Shown here: positions 35,949-45,147 of the stretch, piece by piece
Numbering within the stretch: the stretch's first letter is position 1
Layout of the letters: each line of letters opens with the position of its first letter
Assembly: GCA_016722295.1 (NCBI GenBank)
Contig: JADKGL010000029.1
Location: 62,001-126,000 of the forward strand
Source: Saprospiraceae bacterium
GTDB lineage: Bacteria; Bacteroidota; Bacteroidia; Chitinophagales; Saprospiraceae
Direction: 5' to 3'
Length of the DNA stretch: 64,000 nucleotides
Notes under the pieces: model-generated
Database searches by the model: none
Seen by the model: the letters and a program-made list of their open reading frames with translations, nothing else
What the model was told of the DNA's origin: nothing
Made by a program: the position numbers and the translations under genes

Positions 35949-37501
35949 TAATTGCTTTCGTGTAAAAATTTTAAATTGAAGTTAGAATTGTTTTTTTGAA
36001 TATTCAAAAAGTAAACTCCATTGGAATGAAGAAGTGGATTTAAATCTATTTGATTTTCATCTTTAAGAGATTTTGTAAATACTAATTTTCCGTCAGAATT
36101 GTACCCATTAACTAAAGAATTCTTAAACTTTTCATTTTGTATAAAAAGGATAGAATTATTGATAAAAAAATAATGATTTTTTGAGTTGGAATTGATTGTA
36201 GAGGAAAGACCTGTTGACAATTCATATTGCTTAGAAGCGGCATGTTTAATTCCGGCTAATTGTATAAGTGAAGCAACACTTGCTTGAATGACTTGTGTCA
36301 TAAAGTTGTAATCCAAATAATGTGCGGAATCTGATGCTGTATGGTACCGTTTATTTCTAAAATTTGCACCATCGGTCAACATGAGAGCAGGAATGTTTTT
36401 GTCCCAAAAAGATGCATGATCACTGCGTCTAAGATCAGGGACTAACTCACCTTTGCCTGGAACAGTTAGAGAAATCACTTTTAAATTTGGAACACATTCG
36501 GTTGCATTTTTTTGATATGCAGCAATTAATGAAGCACTAATTGTATTGCCGACATTGGTAATAAAGTTGCCCCTGTATTGATTTCTTACTACTTCATTGA
36601 AAGCATCTGGAAACAAGATATTGAATCCTGTAGGCAAAGTTTGTGAATTTGGTTCGTTTGAATAATAGCCAATCATTTCAAAATTAATAGCACCTTGGAT
36701 TTTATCAGCACTATGAATTTGGTTGCTCAAATATAAATTACTTCCAACTAAGCCCAGTTCCTCTAAATCGAATAGCGCATATCTTATTGTTTTATCACAA
36801 GCATATTGAGAAAGTACATGCATAGCCTCTAGTACTCCAACGACACCACTTCCGTTGTCATCAGCTCCTGGTGATATTGCTACACCATCATAATGAGCAT
36901 CGATGACGTAAATTTCTTCGGGATTCTTTGTGCCTATTTGATCTGCCACAAAGTTTATACACTTTAAAGTGGGCGTTGAACTAATGAGCTCATCTGTAGT
37001 AAAATAATTACTCATCTTAGAAAGCAAAAATTCTCTCGAATTTTCTAAATGGACTGAATCAGCTTTGGCATGTCTTCGTCCTTCAATTCGAGCAAGGTTT
37101 TTAGCTAAACTTTGATTTGAATTAACTTGATTGATTATATCTTTTGCTAGTAATGGTTCATTGTCTGATACGATCAAATTTAAAACAACACCTTCATTAA
37201 TAGCTTGGGAGAATTCTAATATTATTTTTTTATTATTTCCTTTCGGGATTCCGGTTCCTATGTCTCCTGATTTTTGAATTGGAATCAAAAATTGATTCTT
37301 GGTTAGACCAAAATTATATGTGAGTTTAACATCGATATCATGTTTGTCATTGTCGATATCATCAGTCGCAAAATTAATTTCAATAGATGTTCTATCAATT
37401 GACCAATCTGCTACAAGATCTTTGATTATAGGTAATGCATTTTGACAATAACTTGATGAATGATATATGGTGAGAATAAATAATAAAATAGCTTGTTTCA
37501 T
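35948..37501 (-). CDS. Secreted M28-family metallopeptidase with T9SS type A sorting domain
   Basis: A signal peptide (1-19) and a propeptide-like beta domain (about 20-115) precede the zinc peptidase domain. Its motifs are YVIDAHYDGVAISPGADDNGSG with metal-binding His and Asp, DLEELGLVGS with the Glu pair, and RRSDHASFWDKNIPALMLTDG with the late His. M28 enzymes are aminopeptidases or related. The C-terminal 80 residues (LSTGLSSTINSN, then GYNSDGKLVF, and GVYFLNIQKNNSNFNLKFLHE) fit a type A sorting domain, so it should leave the cell through T9SS. It sits in the ftsY-folK run, odd company for a secreted enzyme. Confidence 0.87.
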   Translation of the reverse strand: MKQAILLFILTIYHSSSYCQNALPIIKDLVADWSIDRTSIEINFATDDIDNDKHDIDVKLTYNFGLTKNQFLIPIQKSGDIGTGIPKGNNKKIILEFSQAINEGVVLNLIVSDNEPLLAKDIINQVNSNQSLAKNLARIEGRRHAKADSVHLENSREFLLSKMSNYFTTDELISSTPTLKCINFVADQIGTKNPEEIYVIDAHYDGVAISPGADDNGSGVVGVLEAMHVLSQYACDKTIRYALFDLEELGLVGSNLYLSNQIHSADKIQGAINFEMIGYYSNEPNSQTLPTGFNILFPDAFNEVVRNQYRGNFITNVGNTISASLIAAYQKNATECVPNLKVISLTVPGKGELVPDLRRSDHASFWDKNIPALMLTDGANFRNKRYHTASDSAHYLDYNFMTQVIQASVASLIQLAGIKHAASKQYELSTGLSSTINSNSKNHYFFINNSILFIQNEKFKNSLVNGYNSDGKLVFTKSLKDENQIDLNPLLHSNGVYFLNIQKNNSNFNLKFLHESN

Positions 37502-37513
37502 TTTGAGTATTGT

Positions 37514-38842
37514 TTAATATGAAATAATGCGTTGATTTTTAGGGTAATAATTTTTAAAATTTTCGGCATTGTTTTTTACCCAACCTAGAATAGCGTCATT
37601 ATATTTTACGAGAAGCCATTTTTCTGAACTATAGACCATTTTTGGAAGTGTATTTGCTCTTAAATATTCCAAAGATAGCTCATAACTTACATTTACAATA
37701 GGTAAATCTTTATTTAAATTAAGATTTTGAGAAATCTCATGACTTGGGATAAAATCAGTACCTTTTTGTACACCTAATGCGATTCCAAAATATAGCACTG
37801 GAATCTTTGCTTCAAGCAGTAAGTTTATGACGAAAGAGTGGGCAATAGGAATTGCATAAATTGTACTCTTAAATGTCAGCGTATAATAATCTAGATTTTT
37901 TACCAAATTAGCACTAGAATGTGGTATATTTGTTTTGAATCTTACATCCTTAAATTTAATGGGTTGATGTGTTCCATTTTTCTTCTTGGAAATACTGAAG
38001 GTAAACCCTTCTCCTTTTACTCGGTGGGGCAAACATCTGTAGCTTGTATTAGTTGAATTTTGAAATAAATGAAATTCGGTAGCTCTTAAGAAAGGAACTT
38101 GTTCAAAGTTTTCAGAACTCAGAAGCTCTGAGATATTTTCATTTTCTTTTTTATTAAAAGTACATGTAGAATATATGATATATCCACCTGGTGCACAAAG
38201 ATCGGATGCGAGTTGTATGAGCTCTTTTTGAATATTTGTGCAATGATTTATTTTTGATTCATTCCATTGTGAAAGTGCATCTATTTCTTTTCGAAACATT
38301 CCCTCACCACTGCAAGGTGCATCGAGCAATATAACATCATATTGTAATCCTGAGTTTCTGAGAAGTTGTACATTTCCTGTGGTTATAATACAGTTTGACA
38401 TTCCCCATTTTGTTATGTTTTGGCGAAGCACTTCAGCTCGATGTGAAGTGGAGTCATGTGAATGTAATAAACCCTCTTCATTCAAAAAATCTAATGCAAT
38501 CAATGATTTGCCACCAGGTGCGGCACAGAGATCTAAAATTCTACTTTCTGCTTTTATATCCAATTGTTGTAGAATAGCAGAAATAAACATTGACGAAGCT
38601 TCCTGCACATAATAATGTCCTGAATGAAAGTATGGATCAATGATAAATTTTGGTCTTTCTTTTAAATAAAAGCAATCTTTTGCCCACGGCACAGTATCTT
38701 CTAATGTTAAGTTAGGCTTATGTTTTTTTGTGTTTAAATGTATCGAAGTGGGCGAGGGTGATTCCAATGAATTTTCAAATGCTTGGTATTCATCTTCAAG
38801 CAAAGATTGCATTTGCAATTGAAATTTTTCAGGCAGCTTCAT
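37514..38842 (-). CDS. RsmF/NOP2-type RNA cytosine-C5 methyltransferase
   Basis: The SAM-binding motif DLCAAPGGKS is at 104-113. The two catalytic cysteines are Cys177 in LDAPCSGEGMF and Cys227 in YSTCTF, as in the NOL1/NOP2/sun family. The C-terminal 150 residues form an extra PUA-like domain of the RsmF kind, ending GWVKNNAENFKNYYPKNQR. It methylates a cytosine in rRNA or tRNA; the site cannot be read. The start overlaps the UbiD-type gene by 4 bases (ATGA). Confidence 0.93.
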   Translation of the reverse strand: MKLPEKFQLQMQSLLEDEYQAFENSLESPSPTSIHLNTKKHKPNLTLEDTVPWAKDCFYLKERPKFIIDPYFHSGHYYVQEASSMFISAILQQLDIKAESRILDLCAAPGGKSLIALDFLNEEGLLHSHDSTSHRAEVLRQNITKWGMSNCIITTGNVQLLRNSGLQYDVILLDAPCSGEGMFRKEIDALSQWNESKINHCTNIQKELIQLASDLCAPGGYIIYSTCTFNKKENENISELLSSENFEQVPFLRATEFHLFQNSTNTSYRCLPHRVKGEGFTFSISKKKNGTHQPIKFKDVRFKTNIPHSSANLVKNLDYYTLTFKSTIYAIPIAHSFVINLLLEAKIPVLYFGIALGVQKGTDFIPSHEISQNLNLNKDLPIVNVSYELSLEYLRANTLPKMVYSSEKWLLVKYNDAILGWVKNNAENFKNYYPKNQRIISY

Positions 38843-40674
38843 GCTGAAAATACTTGTTGTAATTCAGCAGATCTTTCGATGAATTGATCTACTTTTTTAT
38901 TGAGTTCATCTGACACTAGCAACGGGGGCGCATGATGCGGTTTTGACCTCGCGTCAAATACCAGTGGACCTGTTGAAGCCCAATGTTTATGCATTGTATA
39001 GCTTCCTACGCCGTATATATCGTGTGAAGGATTAGTGCGTGTAAATGTAGCCCACAGAAAATTGTCCCAGTTTTTCGACATGAATTCTACGTCATCACAT
39101 ATTGTAATTAATGCAATGTTTTTTAAGTCAAGTTGTTCTAGTTTTTTGCAAAGATTTTCAATCTCAGTTTCTGCATTTATATATGTTGTAAAACTTGAAT
39201 ATTTTACTGCTAAAATTCCTTTATCAATATACTTCGCCGGAAACCCAAGATCAAGCAATTTTTCCAAAAGAATTCTATCTATACTTAACTCACGTTGTTT
39301 CTCTCGATTAACAGCAAGCACTAATTTTGAACCACTATTCCACCCACTTCCTGAGTAATCTAACGTATCAATAGTTGTCTTTGTCTGAAAATGTAGATCC
39401 TTAGTAAAATCAGCTCTTTCAAGACAATATATTATAAATTCTGGAATGTTTTTTAGATTTAGTGATGAGTTCTCTTCATCTGCAGCAATAAATAAAAATT
39501 TAGCCAATGAAGTTTGTCCTTTCCCTAAAAGTAAATTTGCTTGGGTGATAATTTCTTCTGGCTTTCTCTCTCTGAAGGGCATATATCTTTCTGAACCGAT
39601 TGCTAGCAAAAGAGGATGTACTCCAGCCGCATCTACAGCATGAACTTCTTTAATGCCAGGCAATTCATGTGTGGTCAATGATTTGACCAATTCGTGAATT
39701 AGATGACCGAAGCTACTATCTTCTTGAGGTGGTCTTCCTACTACTGTGAAATGCCAGATTGCATCTTTGCGATGGAAGATTTTATCTACTTCCATGACAG
39801 GAAAGTCATGAGTCAAGCTATAATAACCAAGATGATCGCCGAATGGTCCTTCAGGTTTTAACTTTGATTTATTGATTTTGCCAGTAATCACAAAATCTGC
39901 TTCAGAAGGAATAAAGTAACCATTTTGCCAATTATATCGATAGGCTCTTTGTCCAAGTATTCCAGAAAAAATGATTTCACTTAATCCTTCTGGTAATGGA
40001 AATATGGATGCAAGTGTATTTGAAGGTGGTCCACCAATGCCAATACTAATCTTGAATTCTTTATCACTTTCATTGTACATTTTATGATGTATTCCAATGC
40101 CTCGATGAAGTTGATAATGTAGACCAACTTCTTTATCCATTTCGTATTCATTTCCCGATAGTTGTATTCGGTACATTCCAACATTCGCATCTTTTAGCTT
40201 TTTACTTCCTGGTGGAAAGCTGATTACTTGAGGTAGAGTGACAAAAGCACCACCATCATCTTGCCATGATTTTATTTGTGGTAATTGAGATATTTTACAA
40301 GTTTGGTTTACTATTGAATTATTCCATGCTTTTCTTGGGATAGAACTTAACATTGAAGGTAAGTTCATTAATGTTTTTCCTGGATTTCTAAGAGCAAAAG
40401 TAGGATCTATTTTTAGTTTAATTAGGAATTCAAATTTCTTCAAGACATCTTGGAAAATATATTCAGATCGTTCTATCGTTCCAAATAAATTTGATAGCCC
40501 TTTGAATGGACTACCTTTTATTTTTTCAAATAATAAGGCAGGGCCTTTTTGTTCATATACTCTTCTGTGTATTTCCGCGATTTCTAAGTTGGGATTTATC
40601 TCTTCTTTAATCCGAATTAATTGCCCCCTAGACTCTAGATCTTTTACACAGTCATTTAAATTTTTATAAATCAT
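38839..40674 (-). CDS. UbiD-family decarboxylase, probably for menaquinone synthesis
   Basis: This is a prenylated-FMN-dependent decarboxylase of about 611 aa, the long form. Motifs include ALLFEKIKGSPFKGLSNLFG, GMYRIQLSGNEYEMD, GGPPSNTLASIFPLPEG, EGPFGDHLGYY and HFTVVGRPPQEDSSFG. The long subfamily is found in organisms that make menaquinone through futalosine. mqnD, a gene of that route, is in this window at 46077, which supports a menaquinone role by inference. It lies 37 bases downstream of ftsY and overlaps the methyltransferase gene by 4 bases. Confidence 0.9.
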   Translation of the reverse strand: MIYKNLNDCVKDLESRGQLIRIKEEINPNLEIAEIHRRVYEQKGPALLFEKIKGSPFKGLSNLFGTIERSEYIFQDVLKKFEFLIKLKIDPTFALRNPGKTLMNLPSMLSSIPRKAWNNSIVNQTCKISQLPQIKSWQDDGGAFVTLPQVISFPPGSKKLKDANVGMYRIQLSGNEYEMDKEVGLHYQLHRGIGIHHKMYNESDKEFKISIGIGGPPSNTLASIFPLPEGLSEIIFSGILGQRAYRYNWQNGYFIPSEADFVITGKINKSKLKPEGPFGDHLGYYSLTHDFPVMEVDKIFHRKDAIWHFTVVGRPPQEDSSFGHLIHELVKSLTTHELPGIKEVHAVDAAGVHPLLLAIGSERYMPFRERKPEEIITQANLLLGKGQTSLAKFLFIAADEENSSLNLKNIPEFIIYCLERADFTKDLHFQTKTTIDTLDYSGSGWNSGSKLVLAVNREKQRELSIDRILLEKLLDLGFPAKYIDKGILAVKYSSFTTYINAETEIENLCKKLEQLDLKNIALITICDDVEFMSKNWDNFLWATFTRTNPSHDIYGVGSYTMHKHWASTGPLVFDARSKPHHAPPLLVSDELNKKVDQFIERSAELQQVFSA

Positions 40675-40711
40675 TATAGTTTGCTGAATAGAGTAGCAAA
40701 AAATTCAATAA

Positions 40712-41680
40712 TTATAATTCTGTTTTTGATTTTTGAAACAAGGAATCAATGAAAGCTCGTCGATTAAATACTTGTAATTTATCTATGGCTTCTCCAACGC
40801 CAATATATTTAATTGGTATTTTGAACTGATCTGATATTCCTATGGCAACACCGCCTTTCGCTGTGCCGTCCAGTTTTGTTAGTACCAATCCGGTGACATG
40901 GGTTGTTGCAGTAAATTGTCTACATTGTTCTATAGCGTTTTGACCTGTTGTTGCATCTAATATAAGTAATACATCATGAGGCGCACCTTCATAAGCTTTA
41001 TCGATTGATCTTTGTATCTTGCTTAATTCATTCATCAAGTTGGTCTTCGTATGAAGACGACCAGCGGTGTCTACAATAAGTACATCTATTTTGTCTTTTA
41101 CTGCTTGAGCTGTAGCTTCATATGCTACGGCTGAAGGATCTGCTCCCATGCCTTTTGTAAAAAATTGACATCCAACACGATCAGACCAAATGTGCAATTG
41201 ATTTTCTGCAGCAGCTCGGAATGTGTCACCTGCGGCAATCATCACCTTGTGTCCTGCTTGTGTATACTGATAGGCTAGTTTTCCAATAGTTGTTGTTTTT
41301 CCGACTCCATTTACTCCAACAACAAGTATGACATAAGGTCTGCGTTCTTTGATTTCATATGTTTCAATATCCGCAGTGTTGTTTTCAGAAAGTAGATCGG
41401 CTATTTCATCTCTTAATATTGAACTTAGTTCTGCTGCATTTAAATATTTATCTTTTGCAACTCTTGCATTAATTCTATCAATGATTTTAATCGTAGTTTC
41501 AAGCCCAACATCTGAACTTATTAATACTTGTTCCAACTCGTCAAGAACTCCTTCATCAATAGTGCTTTTGCCAGCTATTGCTTTGCTTATTTTTTCAAAA
41601 AAACCTACTTTAGTTTTTTCAAGTCCTTTCTCTAAGTCTTCTTTCTTATCTTTATTGAAAAAACGATCAAAAAAGCCCAT
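40712..41680 (-). CDS. ftsY: FtsY, signal recognition particle receptor
   Basis: This SRP GTPase receives the SRP-ribosome complex at the inner membrane. An N-domain helical bundle (about 20-100) precedes the G domain, which has GVNGVGKTTTIGKLA at 122-136, DTFRAAAENQL, DTAGRL and LTKLDGTAKGG. The N-terminal acidic A-domain is very short, as usual in Bacteroidota. It starts the minus-strand run that continues to the deoxynucleoside kinase. The partner SRP RNA gene is at 47627, not adjacent. A TATCTTTG promoter precedes it. Confidence 0.97.
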   Translation of the reverse strand: MGFFDRFFNKDKKEDLEKGLEKTKVGFFEKISKAIAGKSTIDEGVLDELEQVLISSDVGLETTIKIIDRINARVAKDKYLNAAELSSILRDEIADLLSENNTADIETYEIKERRPYVILVVGVNGVGKTTTIGKLAYQYTQAGHKVMIAAGDTFRAAAENQLHIWSDRVGCQFFTKGMGADPSAVAYEATAQAVKDKIDVLIVDTAGRLHTKTNLMNELSKIQRSIDKAYEGAPHDVLLILDATTGQNAIEQCRQFTATTHVTGLVLTKLDGTAKGGVAIGISDQFKIPIKYIGVGEAIDKLQVFNRRAFIDSLFQKSKTEL

Positions 41681-41695
41681 TTTTTAAATTTTATG

Positions 41696-41703
41696 CAAAG
41701 ATA
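41696..41703 (-). promoter_or_regulatory. -7 promoter element of the ftsY operon
   Basis: TATCTTTG on the minus strand matches TAnnTTTG exactly, 15 bases before the ftsY ATG at 41680, giving a leader of about 10 bases. A TTGACA lies further upstream (41716-41721) but too close to be a normal -33 element. Confidence 0.6.
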
Positions 41704-41778
41704 ATCAATAAATTATGTCAATTTATTGAATTTATTGATTTTTGAAAATAGAATAGAAAGAAAGATAACTTTTGCATA

Positions 41779-41807
41779 ATGGTATACCACTATCTAGAGA
41801 ATACCAT
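41779..41807 (+). promoter_or_regulatory. Inverted repeat in the long leader of the DUF1800 operon
   Basis: ATGGTAT (41779-41785) and ATACCAT (41801-41807) pair around a 15-base loop and follow a promoter-like TAACTTTTG at about 41767. This would give a transcript leader of about 150 bases before the ATG at 41934. It is the only structure in the 41704-41933 spacer, which is otherwise very AT-rich. Confidence 0.25.
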
Positions 41808-41933
41808 GAATTTTTAACTACCAACGCAATTTAACGCTTATTTGATTAAGTAAAATGAAATATTATTTTATTTTACTTTCGAATTATTTACTTTTGAATT
41901 TTAATTTTAGTTTAATTCTAAATTTTAATTTAA

Positions 41934-43730
41934 ATGAAATACCATTGGATTCTTGTTGTCTTTTTTACTGGATTGACAACGCTTCATATTTATTCACAAC
42001 CTGTAATATTAGGTGGTTCTGGATCACCAAAAATAAAAGTTACAACCAGTGATCAATGGACTCAAAATCATTGGCAAGATAGCGCAAGTGGGCAAAAAGT
42101 GATTGATGGGTCTGGTTTGATATTTGATGAAATGGTCGCTAGTCGTTTTTTATATCAAGCTGGTTTTGGTGCAAACCAATTTTTAATCAAGCAAGTAGCT
42201 TCTCAAGGAATTGAAGTATGGTTAGAGCAACAGCAAAATTTGCCTGTTTCCTCTCTAACAGATATTTTAGTGAATATCCATAAAGATGTTTCTGATTGGC
42301 ATTTTAAAAATGGTGGAGATTCTACAAATTTAGCTCTGCAGCCAAATTTTGTTCACTTTAATTACGCTTGGTGGACCATGAATCATACAAAACCAGATGT
42401 ACTAAGGCAGAGAATAGCATTTGCCCTGAGCGAATTGTTTGTAGTTTCGCAGAATTCAAATTTCGAAGGAATGGGATTAGCGGGATCAACTTACTATGAT
42501 CTATTATTAAAGAATTCATTTGGAAATTTTAGAGATTTGTTAACTGATGTTACATTGAGTGTATCAATGGGTTCATATTTAAGTCATTTGAATAACCCGA
42601 AAAGTATTCCTGATGAAAATATTAACCCAGATGAAAATTATGCAAGAGAAATTATGCAATTGTTTACAATTGGGTTATTTGAATTGAATTTGGACGGCTC
42701 TTATAAATTGGATTCAGCAGGGAATAAAATTCCTACGTACAATCAAAGGGATGTGCAGGAATTAGCAAAAGTTTTCACTGGTCTTGGATTATCTGCAGTA
42801 GTGCCGAATGAATGGATCGATACTGCTAGTTTCGGTATTAATGTATATTTCGCAGATTTGACTAAACCGATGAGAATGTATGAGAATTGGCATGAACCAG
42901 GAATAAAGACAATTTTAAATGAACATATCATTCCCAGTGGACAAGCAGGAATGAAAGATATAAGTGATGCATTGGATATACTTTTTAACCATTCAAATGT
43001 AGGCCCATTTATTTCGAAACAACTTATCCAGAGATTGATCAAGTCTAATCCAAGTCCAGATTATATTGAGCGGATAGCAAGAGTATTTAATAATGATGGC
43101 AATGGTATTCGAGGAAATTTGAAAGCGGTGGTTAAAGCGATCTTATTGGATGATGAAGCAAGAACCTGCGATTGGTTACTCGATGATGAGAATGGTCAAT
43201 TGCGGGAACCAATTTTGCGATATGCACATTTTTTAAATGCAATGCAAGATGAACACTACTATAATCGGTATTGGAATCAAATGTATGATTTTTATCAAAA
43301 TACAGGTCAGATGCCATTAGCTGCTCCTACCGTGTTTAACTTTTTTACCCCGAATTATTCACCAAATGGGGAACTTAAGAAGGCTAATTTAGTTGCACCT
43401 GAATTTCAGATACACAATAGCAAGACGAGTATTGGTTATATTAACTTAGTGAATAATTGGACGATTTATGATACACCCTTCTATAGCTGGGAAAGAAATG
43501 ATCCAAGTGCATATTTAAATATTGATGAACTAAAAAAAGTAGCGAGAGATCCAGAAGTATTGGTGAATCAATTGGATATGTTGTTCACTCATGGAAATAT
43601 GAGTGATCGAACAAGAGGTATCATCAAGCAAACTATACAAGAGTTAATAAATGGAGACTTCAGGAATGAACGAGTTCGTCTTGCGATTTATCTAACACTT
43701 ATTTCACCAGATTATGCAATTTTTAAATAG
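41934..43730 (+). CDS. Exported DUF1800 family protein
   Basis: A signal peptide (1-21, ending LHIYSQ) is followed by the DUF1800 domain: RFLYQAGFGANQFLI, then FNYAWWTMNHTKPDVLRQRIAFALSELFV, the DENYAREIMQLFTIGL motif and QDVQELAKVFTGL. These proteins are usually encoded next to a DUF1501 protein, as here (6 bases downstream). The family function is not established. It is probably periplasmic or outer-membrane associated. Length 598 aa is typical. Confidence 0.92.
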   Translation: MKYHWILVVFFTGLTTLHIYSQPVILGGSGSPKIKVTTSDQWTQNHWQDSASGQKVIDGSGLIFDEMVASRFLYQAGFGANQFLIKQVASQGIEVWLEQQQNLPVSSLTDILVNIHKDVSDWHFKNGGDSTNLALQPNFVHFNYAWWTMNHTKPDVLRQRIAFALSELFVVSQNSNFEGMGLAGSTYYDLLLKNSFGNFRDLLTDVTLSVSMGSYLSHLNNPKSIPDENINPDENYAREIMQLFTIGLFELNLDGSYKLDSAGNKIPTYNQRDVQELAKVFTGLGLSAVVPNEWIDTASFGINVYFADLTKPMRMYENWHEPGIKTILNEHIIPSGQAGMKDISDALDILFNHSNVGPFISKQLIQRLIKSNPSPDYIERIARVFNNDGNGIRGNLKAVVKAILLDDEARTCDWLLDDENGQLREPILRYAHFLNAMQDEHYYNRYWNQMYDFYQNTGQMPLAAPTVFNFFTPNYSPNGELKKANLVAPEFQIHNSKTSIGYINLVNNWTIYDTPFYSWERNDPSAYLNIDELKKVARDPEVLVNQLDMLFTHGNMSDRTRGIIKQTIQELINGDFRNERVRLAIYLTLISPDYAIFK

Positions 43731-43736
43731 AAAATC

Positions 43737-45143
43737 ATGGCTCATAAAATAAATAGAAGAAATTTTTTAAATACATTGAGTTGCGCAGGTATAGGCTATG
43801 CCACATTGTACAACTCGATTTTAAATTTGAAAGGAATAAATGCCTTAGCAAATGCTAATAGTGCTTTAGATCCTGAATATAAGGCGATCGTTTGTATTCT
43901 GCTTTCTGGAGGAAATGATTCATTCAATATGTTGGTTCCAACATCAACTGCAGAGTATGATACGTATAAAGTATCAAGATCTAATTTAGCCCTTAATAGA
44001 AGTGATTTATTAAATCTAAATGTAAGCAATACTCCAGGTCGAAATTTTGGACTACATCCCGCTTTGCCTAATTTGCAAAAGCAATTTAATGATGGCAAAT
44101 TAGCTTTTATCGCTAATGTTGGAACAATTTTAGAGCCTACTTTAAAATCGAAAGTTTATAATGAAACTGCAAAACTACCATTGGGATTGTTTTCACATTC
44201 AGACCAAACGATCCATTGGCAGACTGGCATACCTTCAGAAAGAGGTACAAATGGTTGGGGTGGGAAAATGGCAGATTTAATTAAAGATATGAATGCTTCA
44301 TCTGATATTTCAATGAATATTTCTTTAGCTGGAACAAATCTTTTTCAATCTGGAAATGAAACCATTGAATTTGCACTGGATCCACGAAATGGGAGTACTG
44401 GAATTACAGGTTATCAAGAGTTTTCACAATGGGATTACCTCAATAACGCAAGGAAAAAGGCGATTGATACAATGTTTGAACATAAGTATCATGATATTTA
44501 TCAGAATACCTATTCAGATGTCATTCGAAATTCTAGAGATGCCCATTTAAAATTTACAGAAGCCCTAGATAATGCTACACCAATTCGCACAACATTCTCA
44601 GACAATAATTTGTCGCAGACAATGAATATGATTGCGAGAACAATGTCTATTCATCAGACATTGGGATTCAAAAGGCAAATATTTTTCGTAGATTTTTATG
44701 GTTGGGATCATCATGATGAAGTTTTAGAAAATCAACAACAGATGTATAGCGAATTAAATACAATGTTGGCTGAATTTACGAGTGCGATTGAAGAACTTAA
44801 TCTCCAAAATCAAGTAACCACTTTTGCAATTTCAGAATTTGGTCGATCTTTAACATCAAACGGCAATGGTACCGATCATGGATGGGGAGGAAATGTGTTT
44901 GTATTAGGTGGGCCAGTGAATGGTTCAAGAATCTATGGACAATATCCTTCTTTAGATTTGAATGCTGATGAAAATATTTATGAATCTACATTGATTCCTT
45001 CTACATCAGTTGATCAGTATTTCGCGGAGATAGCATTATGGATGGGTGTGCCGAAATCCGATTTGCCACTTTTGTTTCCTAATATATCTACATTTTACAA
45101 TTTAAATTCATCATCAAATCCATTGGGATTTTTAAAAATTTAA
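43737..45143 (+). CDS. DUF1501 family protein with Tat-like signal
   Basis: The N-terminus NRRNFLNTLS (residues 5-14) looks like a twin-arginine signal, followed by a hydrophobic stretch to about residue 40. Family motifs are VCILLSGGNDSFNMLVP, LFSHSDQTIHWQTG, ISEFGRSLTSNGNGTDHGWGG (in two parts) and FVLGGPVNG. The fold is related to alkaline phosphatase/sulfatase, with metal-site-like Asp and His residues, but activity is unproven. It is the second gene of the DUF1800-DUF1501-cargo operon, 4 bases before the next start. Confidence 0.92.
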   Translation: MAHKINRRNFLNTLSCAGIGYATLYNSILNLKGINALANANSALDPEYKAIVCILLSGGNDSFNMLVPTSTAEYDTYKVSRSNLALNRSDLLNLNVSNTPGRNFGLHPALPNLQKQFNDGKLAFIANVGTILEPTLKSKVYNETAKLPLGLFSHSDQTIHWQTGIPSERGTNGWGGKMADLIKDMNASSDISMNISLAGTNLFQSGNETIEFALDPRNGSTGITGYQEFSQWDYLNNARKKAIDTMFEHKYHDIYQNTYSDVIRNSRDAHLKFTEALDNATPIRTTFSDNNLSQTMNMIARTMSIHQTLGFKRQIFFVDFYGWDHHDEVLENQQQMYSELNTMLAEFTSAIEELNLQNQVTTFAISEFGRSLTSNGNGTDHGWGGNVFVLGGPVNGSRIYGQYPSLDLNADENIYESTLIPSTSVDQYFAEIALWMGVPKSDLPLLFPNISTFYNLNSSSNPLGFLKI

Positions 45144-45147
45144 AACA

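Noticed and set aside
41855..42052. Small hydrophobic plus-strand open frame before the DUF1800 gene
   Set aside because: It is AT-rich, overlaps the DUF1800 start in another frame and has no features of a real protein.
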